Shown here one piece after another: positions 49,301-53,800 of a stretch of 64,000 nt of DNA. The stretch lies in contig CAZJYI010000040.1 of assembly GCA_964550025.1 (NCBI GenBank), positions 1 through 64,000 on the forward strand, given 5' to 3'. The stretch's first letter is position 1. Each line of letters starts with the position of its first letter. A program made the translations under genes and the position numbers. This stretch comes from CAZJYI01 sp964550025 (GTDB taxonomy: Bacteria > Verrucomicrobiota > Kiritimatiellia > UBA8416 > CAYOBW01). The notes beneath the pieces are model-generated. The model saw nothing but the letters and a program-made list of their open reading frames with translations, searched no databases and was not told the DNA's origin.

Positions 49301-49430
49301 GCCACGCATTCGACCACCCTGTCCCCGGCCCGTTCGCCGGGCTCCCGCTATCCACATAGACCGTCGCGCCCCACCCCGCGGACACACACCCCAACTGCAA
49401 AGCAACACACCAACCCCACATACTCTTCAT
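37338..49430 (-). CDS. Giant secreted multi-module beta-helix protein (4,030 aa)
   Basis: Start at the ATG at 49430 after GGGGAGGAG; signal peptide MKSMWGWCVALQLGCVSAGWG, then ATVYVDSGSPANGPGTGWSN, closely matching the N-terminus of the 17403-24200 product. Eight parallel beta-helix modules open near 49365, 47970, 45830, 44550, 43260, 41920, 40880 and 38800. Linkers include Ig-like units (three in tandem near 45800-46700, TTPVTVSYDVT) and two PKD-like units (WGEAGVYNVTLSAFNDDNP). Module 7 is interrupted by a LamG domain (39985-40625). The C-terminus has TSP3-like loops (DSDGDTMSDRFEADYGLDP) and a domain ending GPFYRLWVELP. No catalytic residues are evident. Expected to be exported and extracellular. 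The internal repeats and the exact resemblance of some modules to other genes indicate growth by duplication and gene conversion. Confidence 0.9.
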   Translation of the reverse strand: MKSMWGWCVALQLGCVSAGWGATVYVDSGSPANGPGTGWSNAWHMIQDGVDAASWGDTVRVADGVYDTGGAVTPGYASANRVCITNAITVESVNGPESTLIVGQGPVGDAAVRCVYMVDGAVLTGFTLTNGYTRTSDDIHLEQSGGGALLHEGGTISNCVVTHCQAGRYGGGVHGYLGGSILDSEVKHNLTDGGSGGLKEGGGIKLHYGETVERCHIHHNRSRNDGGGIFVHRIGLVRNSLIETNYASSGGGVYLEEYSGNPPGKPLLHSCTVAGNTSSYDGGGVRFFSGGEARNCVIYNNSASRGANCETNRSSRIKIDYTCTTPLPTSGVGNISDDPSFVDPGSGDYRLNSVSPCREAGINEAWMTGADDFQGNPRIVDSTVDMGAYEIQQPQVDVTNVFETVYGEVANYTVGGTCAHVEGSLTWTNAATGGSGAFAIASPWSVSVPLAFGSNAITVRGTNALGWATSDSVTVIRRVEHGPNSPTHYVGTNSPSPAYPYTNWSTAAHTIQDAVDVASSNDTVLVADGVYDAGGAAAPGAASMNRVMIERAITVASVGGPSNTFIVGAGPNGGSAVRCARLGEGALLSGFTLTNGHTRTSGDQNTERGGGGVLLYNGGTVSNCVIAGNACHGRGGGANCHHGGTIVDSVLRGNRSADDAGGALVEKGRLERCEIFGNSADGDDGGGLYFYPLGSACEVNVYSNTCGDAGGGVYFYNGGALSNSTVEANTSDGGGGGILLRVGALVEGCTIRGNHAGDGTEEDGGAIWLYSGGTVRNCLMTGNTAQNCGGAMFFSGGASNAVVENCTVVSNHAEVGGGVRMWNGTVRNCIVVDNTYWGTHGPNWSRGGNSPAIEYTCTTPLDGIPGGEGCIDDAPLFVGTTDHRLTTRSPCINAGANALVTGTLDLDGVPRWQGTVDMGCYEGPWLDISTTPVTVSYDVTSYPVAGTNYAHSVGTTVSNRLNGVILAAGSGLDWSADVPLSVGGNTVVAYATNAFGSGGRSAPVVITRGDIGTGAPYTAVTTTPVTVSYDVTAIDLAGTNNAHVAGAMWWTNELSGAASFFGDFAPGAGGSTWQETVDLAVGANEITVYGSNEWGEVAGDTISIVRGGIGTGAPVVDIITPSQTVPFETISMTIEGTNNRHVQEITWTNGLTGGHGVAAKSDSTFSIPGVGLAVGDNEIFVHSTNLWGVSSDDTVTITRRPLTNYVSLLGNHVHPYATWADAATNIQDAVDAVSAGGTTLVTNGTYAISSRIEVNKEMTLASVNGPSETTVDGGGRTRCFYLLDPASVLSGFTATNGAGGDGGGVCCSTTNTVVTNCIIVGNYARDYGGGVYKGSVYNCTIAGNRAGEEGGGTYESILFNCTVSGNRATLDGGGTYQGTAYNCTISGNRANRYGGGAFQGAVSSCWITDNSAGGKGGGTYRSRVNGCTIVANSALDTGGGACAGTVWNSVIYYNTATVGGNTFGASVSYSCTIPDPGGVGNVTSRPVLLSYGNPRIATSSPCINAGTNSYVVASSDIDGDPRIAGGTVDMGCDEVSNTTGGLVVDIIAEFTNVVVNKELSMTADIRGKAASSLWEIETSGPNVDAGNVPEIKPAWGEAGVYNVTLSAFNDDNPAGVSTTVTIHVLSAYTNYVSLAGTHTHPYTSWATAATNIQDAVDAVDVAGGVVLVTNGVYDAGGGVTPGYSALNRVVIERDIIVASANGASNTTLAGQGPIGNSAVRCVFISAGEMRGFTLSHGHTMAEGDRVYDESGGGALVCGGVVVDCIIKDNSARHGGGTACGIVWHCLILTNDAVAYGGGAFYSTLGNCVVSGNEAQYGGGTYRGEINQSTIAGNSARSSGGGTCYGSVENSIVWNNSAPSLANWQSSTYRYSCTTPKPDGTGNIDGDPRLAEVANGDYHLRSRGGRWNPATGSWVGDAVGSPCIDAADPVADYGSEPDPNGGRANMGAYGNTAQASKSPPSITITDPAGATNVYGQVAAYPVAGTATGLVGWISWTNAANGAVGTCAAANDWQAAGIPLEHGDNVITVFATNGFNHSDGDSVTITRLTEYGPHASPHYVWTNSPSPAYPYTNWATAAHTIRDAVDIASDGSTVLVTNGTYVLSAEIAVTRSITLSSVNGPTNTIVDGDGAVRCFNLGNSSCVVNGLTLSGGSAGTSYGGGVYCSGASPVITNCIVSNNSARYGGGMRRGRIHNSTVSGNTSEYTGGGVYESTVYASTIIGNTAGSDGGGAYESSIHGSTIRDNSARDGGGAHAGTIYGCTIAGNRASNQGGGTHESTVYNSHVFANRAYSGGGAYDGNIHNCTIVDNRAVNEGGGVSSADVYNSIVYYNRAKNANNCFSSFGHYNCSTPLLGGTGNFTNEPALVSYANPHLVAGSPCIDAGDNSRVSGDADIDGDARIVAGTVEIGCDEVTNLTGSLSVAVDPEATRVVVNKELSLEARIQGKASHALWRIATSGGGAEYVTNSPAVERAWSLPGSYDVSLAAFNDDNPGGVVATVTIQVVSGYTNYVSPSGAHVAPYESWATAATNIQSGIDAMDTVGGTVLIGDGRYGASPSDPAYVTPGYSLSNRVVLAGDIVVRSANGPASTIIVGASAPGGGVGDGAVRCVFMSDGILSGVTLSNGYTMATGDSSFDRGGAGVCVDGGVVSNCIITHNTANYRGGGVCFGTVYGCTIRNNSADHGGGLYQGRVYNSTLSDNSAKFGGGAVRGWVYNCLVTGNSAVNYGGGGYNCRVSGATVSGNSADYGGGVHSGWVTNSILYYNSASGAGDNWRYGAYSYSCSTPKPGGTGNISDDPRFADRDGGNYRLAYDSPCIDAGETASAYGETDLDGNPRYLGAAVDMGCYEARSYDPGVSPTHYVWTNSPLPAWPYTNWATAAHAIQAAVDAAASNDTVLVTNGVYDSGGAAAPGYALTNRVCVTRPVALRSVNGPDTTTIVGDGNTAAVDLDRASSQYVRIEDDAALDVVTNYTLEAWIHPRSFNWLGGIVGKYHAPGTRGYVLRLHGDAPYTGINFDQMTTSTGILQSNQWYHVAAVKDNGTRRLYINGVEETLSGTALTTLANSDPVTIGADYLGSPRYFDGLIDEVRIWNVPRSEEEIKGAMNRRLRGSESGLAGYWRLDGRDGTIEADASAGGNDGTLMNGASWERANTAPPRGKRCVRLVDGATLSGFTLANGHTRGSGAGPEMDGGGVLFDGGGVATNCVITDCFAVDDGGGAYFNGGGVGVDLNIHSNTCADAGGGVYFWNGGSLSTSTVEANTSGSGGGGVLLRVGAVVDGCAIRGNHAGDGTGEDGGGVWIYSGGTVRNCLISGNTAQDKGGGVVFEAGASNAVVENCTIVSNSASRGGGAYALGGAVRNCIVYDNTATTDANWGYGNSPTIEYTCTTPTNGIPGGIGCIDADPLFVGGGDYRLGWTSPCIDAGENRAWMDGATDLDGDPRILGGTVDMGAYERPAPVIDITDPAGDRYDVAIETDTYTIAGTNNEWLVGTVVWTNDATGAGGEFEISDFRFQIADVTLAMGDNAITIRGTNLVGRTASDTVTIVRGLWHGGDSPVHYVSRGGAAVWPYTNWANAATTMQEAVDAAAPGDTVLVTNGVYDTGGMVRHGQDFTNRVVIEADIVVASVNGPTDTFIVGASDNGTSGPAAARCVLISDGLLTGFTITNGHTQITGSWGAYQRGGGVFLDAGGTVSNCVIRGCSANVTGGGVDFHYGGVVVDCVIENNSATGSGNGGGGVSLHTGALLDRCIVRDNKAPVSSDGGGLFFWSGGTARNCLVAENSCAENGAGVYVRSTAPSASIENCTISGNHAGDSGGGIFFRVGSTCVNSIIHGNSAATGSNIDGASVVLYSSTTNDPRFINAYSNFRLRPDSPCIDAANNSYIRSGTDLDGRPRPLDGNGDGTNTVDMGCYEFLSDTGDSDGDTMSDRFEADYGLDPTDPSDASGNLDGDVHDNRQEFIAQTDPTDPNSYFRITGVSVASPAVITFESSSNRLYSLQGRTTLITSDWSPITGKTGAGGTDSLSDTNQPSRGPFYRLWVELP
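37720..38665 (-). repeat. Beta-helix cassette X, copy 3
   Basis: Last beta-helix module of the 4,030-residue protein. It is very close to copy 1 at 17710-18670 (shared stretches SNCVIRGCSANVTGGG, LFFWSGGTARNCLV, YVRSTAP, IENCTI) and to copy 2 at 29275-30245. Boundaries are approximate. Confidence 0.75.
38916..38943. repeat. In-frame heptanucleotide tract inside a giant gene
   Basis: Three perfect AATCTGA units and one imperfect unit (AATCTCG) encode the residues EISDFRFQI in an Ig-like linker of the 4,030-residue protein. Four 7-bp units are 28 bp, so the reading frame is kept only by the flanking bases. The tract interrupts an otherwise family-like linker sequence. Confidence 0.8.
39225..39760 (-). 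repeat. Beta-helix cassette Y, copy 1
   Basis: Segment of module 7 with GGVYFWNGGSLSTSTVEANT, GAVVDGCAIRGNHAGDGT, SGGTVRNCLISGNTAQ, ASNAVVENCTIVSN and TPTNGIPGGIGCIDADPLFV. Related copies lie at 46785-47325 in the same gene and 53750-54285 in another gene. Boundaries are approximate. Confidence 0.75.
39985..40625 (-). other. LamG domain inserted within a beta-helix module
   Basis: The module-7 strand ALRSVNGPDTTTIVGDGN should run straight into RCVRLVDGATLSGFTLANG, as in every sibling module. Instead about 210 residues of LamG fold intervene (ASSQYVRIEDDAALDV, YTLEAWIHPRSF, WYHVAAVKDNGTRRLYING, FDGLIDEVRIWNVPRSEEEI, NDGTLMNGASWE), after which the beta-helix resumes in frame. Confidence 0.85.
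46785..47325 (-). repeat. Beta-helix cassette Y, copy 2
   Basis: Segment of module 2 of the 4,030-residue protein with GGVYFYNGGALSNSTVEANT, GALVEGCTIRGNHAGDGT, SGGTVRNCLMTGNTAQ and IPGGEGCIDDAPLFVG, parallel to cassette Y copies at 39225-39760 and 53750-54285. Confidence 0.75.
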
Positions 49431-49444
49431 CGCGACTCCTCCCC

Positions 49445-49508
49445 ACGGCGTTCTTCCAGCTCGATATGGTACCGCTTCGAAAGGAAATCCGCAAAGAGGT
49501 TCTTAGCC
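49445..49508 (-). promoter_or_regulatory. Conserved upstream block with candidate promoter, copy 1
   Basis: About 80% identical over 61 bases to 62085-62148, the region upstream of the 50898-62048 gene. On the minus strand both show a candidate -35 (TTGCGG here, at 49489-49494), a 17-bp spacer and a -10 (TACCAT, at 49466-49471), with the palindrome TTCGAA in the spacer. The matches to the sigma-70 consensus are moderate; conservation between the copies is the main support. Confidence 0.5.
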
Positions 49509-49658
49509 CATAACTCGTACACGCATGTTTTCCCGGTAACCGTTCGCGGCCCTTTTGACGCCCGGCACCGTTGTGGGCAACTGACGTTCGTTGTGGGGTT
49601 CCCACTTTCCGGTTAACGCGGATATCCGCGCTACGGGGAGCGCCCTCCGGGCGGAGAC

Positions 49659-49757
49659 TCAGACGTCCTTCTGCAGGCTCAACCGCAGCCACCCGTTACT
49701 CGTCCGCAGCATCATCGCCCCCATGCTCAGGTCCAGGACCGAGTTGGAGGTGTAGGT
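49659..49757 (-). pseudogene. Orphan C-terminal peptide remnant, copy B
   Basis: The minus strand encodes TYTSNSVLDLSMGAMMLRTS, then NGWLRLSLQKDV and a TGA stop. It corresponds to 26503-26604 with partly synonymous differences. Nothing upstream in frame extends it, so it looks like the 3' end of a lost gene. The remainder of the 382-bp gap 49431-49812 holds the conserved upstream block and no other gene. Confidence 0.55.
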
Positions 49758-49812
49758 ATTCAATCAATATGATCTTCTTGAGCCAAGCGGCCGGAGTCGC
49801 TATACAGTCAGT

Positions 49813-50322
49813 ATGGACGAAGTCGCAAGACTGCTTAACGAGATGGTTCAACAGGGCGTCATCACGCAGTTCGCTGTTTTCGGCGCGGTTGCACAGATGC
49901 GTTACACGGAAGCAGTTGCCACATTTGATGCCGACATCCTGGTAGCCGTGCCGAACGAAGATGCCCTGGATCTCTTGAGCCCCGTCCATGCGTTCTGCAA
50001 GGCACGCGGATACAGCCCGGAGGGTGAGGCCATTCGCGTTGCGGACTGGCCGGTTCAGTTCATACCGGCTTTCAGCGATCTCACGAGAGATGCCATGGAC
50101 GCAGCGGAGGAAGACGAGGTGGACGGCGTGCCGTTACGTGTTGTATCCGCCGCATATCTTGCCGTAATCGCACTGAGCGTGGGACGGGCAAAGGACCTTG
50201 CCAGAATCGTGGCAATCCGTGAAGCGGAAGCCTGCGATGACACTGCGATCGCAGCACTTGCCGCACGATACGGCCTCGCTGACAAATGGGCGGCATTCCT
50301 GGAACGATTCGATGAGAGCTGA
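49813..50322 (+). CDS. Nucleotidyltransferase-fold protein (AbiEii/MNT-like)
   Basis: 169 residues. QFAVFGAVAQMRYTEAVATF precedes DADILVAV, giving the GA..A...Y and Asp39-x-Asp41 pattern of the minimal nucleotidyltransferase fold seen in AbiEii-type toxins and MNT antitoxins. VDGVPLRVVSAAYLAVIALS and GRAKDLARIVAI match the C-terminal helical part of that family. The canonical G-S pair is partly altered (GA), so activity is not certain. The downstream small gene overlaps it (50312-50506), a common arrangement for this family and suggestive of a toxin-antitoxin-like module. It is the only plus-strand pair in the right-hand 60 kb, flanked by giant minus-strand genes and relics, consistent with a small acquired module. 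Confidence 0.75.
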   Translation: MDEVARLLNEMVQQGVITQFAVFGAVAQMRYTEAVATFDADILVAVPNEDALDLLSPVHAFCKARGYSPEGEAIRVADWPVQFIPAFSDLTRDAMDAAEEDEVDGVPLRVVSAAYLAVIALSVGRAKDLARIVAIREAEACDDTAIAALAARYGLADKWAAFLERFDES

Positions 50323-50506
50323 TATCCAGTCCCTTCTTGAACGTCAGTCACAGTGGCAACGTTCACGGGCACATACGCCATGGGGAGAGAAGCTGCGGAT
50401 CTCTGTAGCCATGCGACAGAGCATACGCAAGCTCCGTACGGCTCCGCGGCCCGCCCCTACCATAAGCCATCGAATGACCAATGACGCGAACGAAGCGAGC
50501 CAATGA
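50312..50506 (+). CDS. Small partner of the nucleotidyltransferase
   Basis: 64 residues; the ATG overlaps the last codons of the upstream gene. MRADIQSLLERQSQWQRSRA and HTPWGEKLRISVAMRQSIRK form a short charged helical protein of the kind often encoded directly after such nucleotidyltransferases. The last ~18 residues (from PAPTISHRM on) are translated from sequence that looks like intergenic repeat material (gacgcgaacgaagcgagcca), so the native C-terminus may have been altered. The role is inferred from position only. Confidence 0.6.
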   Translation: MRADIQSLLERQSQWQRSRAHTPWGEKLRISVAMRQSIRKLRTAPRPAPTISHRMTNDANEASQ

Positions 50507-50579
50507 CAGCCGCGAAGCGGCTAAATGACGGTGCCAAGCGCCCTAACGCCCAGCGCCTTTCCCCGCTAACGCCTTCTCC

Positions 50580-50682
50580 CTACTCTCCCCGCACGCGGTA
50601 GAACGCTTTCCCCGCCGGAACGAGGTTGGTCCACACCACTCAACAGCAACGAAACCACACAAAACCCAATCGCTCTTCTCAT
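50580..50682 (-). pseudogene. Deletion relic: signal peptide joined to the C-terminus of a giant gene
   Basis: The ATG at 50682 begins MRRAIGFCVVSLLLSG, a signal peptide close to the MRNALNCCVVLLLVC of the 17403-24200 product, with the same GAGGGTGAT leader. Within 50 bases the other frame reads VWTNLVPAGKAFYRVRGE and stops at TAG (50580-50582), the typical last residues of the secreted family. The two parts are out of frame. The simplest reading is a giant secreted-protein gene that lost its whole middle. Confidence 0.7.
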
Positions 50683-50729
50683 CGCATCACCCTCATCCAA
50701 ACGTCGTTCCTCGTGCCGAGAACGGTACG
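50683..50729 (-). promoter_or_regulatory. 5' leader of the deletion relic
   Basis: Matches the leader at 24201-24247 (cg-atcaccctc beside the start codon, gttcctcgt about 24 bases away). The following 50730-50897 holds a GGCGG-agga-CCGCC hairpin (50760-50773) and a GGACGGTCC motif near the end of the next giant gene, but no gene. Confidence 0.5.
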
Positions 50730-50897
50730 ATTCCGAGAGGACGATGGCAAGCTCGCAACGGCGGAGGACCGCCGCCTCCAGGACAGGTCAGATTGATGAT
50801 CTCTCGTTTCAGAACCGCGCCCGACTTCACCAAATCATCAATCGCTAATCCTCATCTCCCTCTCACCCGGCAGGACGGTCCTTCCGCCTTCGCTCAG

Positions 50898-53800
50898 CTA
50901 CGGCAGTTCCACCTGCAGGCGATAGTACGGCCCTTTCGGCGGTGCGTTCGTGTCCTGCATCGCATCCGCTCCGCCCGTGCCCGACCGCGGCCCGCCCCCG
51001 GGAACATTGGCCCAGGCGCCACTGACCAGGTTCGAGTTCCCTTCCATCGTGTACCGGCGGTTGGAAGAGCTTTCGAAGTAGAGGGTCGCCGGGGAGTTAT
51101 TGCTGATGTCCACGATCCGGAAGTAGTCCGTCGCATCCGTCGGATCGGTCTGGGCAATGAACTCCTGGCGGTTGTCGTGCGGATCGCCGTCGGGATTGTC
51201 GGTTTCTGCCTGGTCGAAGTCGTTGCTCCAGCCGTGCTGTGCCAGCCACCAGTGCGGCGTGCCGCCCACCGCCAGGTACGGGGCGAACGTGACGTGGATC
51301 GTGCCGTTTGCGGTGATGTTGCTCCACGCAAAGCCGGTCACCGCACCGACGGAGGCACCGTTGGTGGCCACGTCCGCAACGTGCCAGTAGGTGTCGGGCA
51401 GCATCGTGAAGTTCGTCTCGCCGCCGTACGGGACATTGACGACGCCGGAAGGCTCGATGGCGCCGCGCGTGCCCGCCGTGGCGGTGATTGTGCACGGGGG
51501 CAGCACGCCGAGCGTATAGTGCGTACCGTTGCTCAGCGTTTGCCCGACGACGGTTAACCGGCCGGCAGTGTAGGTTCCGGCCAGTGCGTCGCCGTTGGCA
51601 AACACCCCGTCGCTGTCCCGGAGGAGGCGTAGCCCGGACCCGTTCCCGAGACCGGTCAGACCGGTTGTGTCGATCACGAGGTCGTCGTCGACGCTGCCGC
51701 TGACCTCAAGCTGCCAGATGCGCGCGAGACGACGACCGATACCGGCAGGGCAGTCCGCGTCTTGCCAGTCGTTCGTGCCGTTGTCGTGTCCGGCGAGCGC
51801 GAAGTCGACACCCGCGACGCCGGCGTTGGAGACGCTCAGGCGGCTCGACGCGTGGCTCGTTCGCAAACCGTCCCAGACTCCGCGGATGTTGGCCTTGCCT
51901 GCAATGGCATCCGCGCACGGGAAGTCGCCGGCTACCCACACGGGACCGTTGACCAGCGTGCCGTCGTGGTGGCTGGCAGTCAGATCGAGAACCGTGTCGC
52001 TCGACGAGTGATCGCATCGGTAGTAAGCGACCAGGCCCGCCTCGTCACCGTTCAGGGTCCTGTGCATGCCGTCGCGTAGCTCCGCTTCGCTGCGTGTCAC
52101 CGTCCACGCGCGCACTTCGTCCAGCGTCCCGCGGTACAGGAGGTTGGCCGTGGAGAACGCCCCGAGTGTGGCCGCTACCCCGCCATCGACCAGGTTGACG
52201 GTGCCGGTAGTCGCCTGCTCGCCGCCATTGACATAGAACCGCAACGCGGCGCCATCCCACGTGGCGGCGACGTGCTGCCACTGGTCCCACGTGATGACCG
52301 GGGCCACCGTCTTGATGACCGTGCCCTGTGTTTCGAATACGAGTCGACGGTCGGCAGTGCTCCAACTGTTCGCGTAGAAGGCATAGCCGGGATTGCTGCC
52401 GCCCCCGTTCTTGCGTCCCAGGATGGTGCAGATGCTGGTCTTCTCGGCGGGGCTGATCCAGGCCTCGATCGTGAAGGCGCCGTTGGTCAGCGCCAAACTC
52501 GCGTCGGCCCCAAGTGTGACGTAGTCGTTCGTTCCGTCGAACTTCAGCGCGTTCCCGGCGCCGGCCATGGGCGATGGGAAGAAGGCGAAGGAGCAGACGG
52601 GTTGGTCGGCGGCCAGGTCTTCCAGCGCGGGCGTCGTCGCCGAGTCGCTCAGGTCGCGTGTCTGGATTGTCCAACCGGAACCTGACGCCTGGTAGGTCAC
52701 GATGTTGTCCTGGTTGTGGCTTTCGCCGCCCTCAGGCGACACGATCAGCACGCCCGTGTCCGGCGCCCGTCCGGGAATGCTGAGCTCGAAGGTACCCGTT
52801 CCGGTGTGCGTGACACTGAATCCGCCACCCAGGATCGCATCGCCCTCGGCATCGAACCTGCCCACGACCACGCCGGTCAAACCGGTCGGCACATAGGCGA
52901 AGGCCACGGGATCCGTCTCGTGACTGTCGCCGTTGACGCCGTTGTCGTGGCAGTAGATCGTCCAGGACCCGTTCGCGTTGACTTTGCTCAGGGCGAAGTT
53001 GTCTTCGTTCCGCCCGCCGCAGACCAACAGCACGCCGTCCGTTCGCCCGTCGACGCCGGGTATGGCCAGCGTATACGTTCCGTTGGTGTTGTCGATGAAC
53101 GCATCTTCGAGAGCAAGTCCCGGGCTGGAGCGCAAGACGGTGATGGGACCGTTGTTCACGCTGTTGAGCGCGTGTCCGCACTTCCAGCCGCCTTCAAACG
53201 GGAAGTAAGCGGCCGCGACGTTCTGGTTGTATTCGCTACCGCTGGGGGCGTCGTGAAGCCCGATCGTGTAGTTCCATGAAGCTACGTCGAAAGCCGTGGC
53301 GGTCGCGTAGCGGACCCCGTCGAGCGGGGCCTCTTCGCCGTTGTCGCGACCGTTCTCGCCTACGCAGGCAATGAGCACGCCGTTGGTCGGGTCGTCGGCC
53401 GGGTCGGCGCCCACCTGGATGCCGTAGTCGCCGCGGTTGGCCCGGGCGGCGGCAACGGCAATGTCGCCGTGGACTTCCGACGTGCTGAGCGTGACGGATG
53501 CCGGGGTATTGTTGGTGTCGTTCTGAACGACGCTGACATTCATGTAGCACAAAACGTCGGACTCCGGGGACGGAGCATCTCCTGTCGTCTCGTAGGCTCC
53601 CATATCCACGGTGGCCGTGTTGATCCGAGGCGAACCGTCCAGGTCCGTTCCTCCACTCATCCAATCCTGGTTGCTGCCGGCGTTCACGCAGGGCGAAGCG
53701 CTCCGCAAGTGGTAGCCTGTCGCGCCATAGCCCCCGGGCGAAGGCGGATCGCCGCCGCCGACAAAGAGCGGATCGTTGGTGATACAGCCCATCCCTCCGG

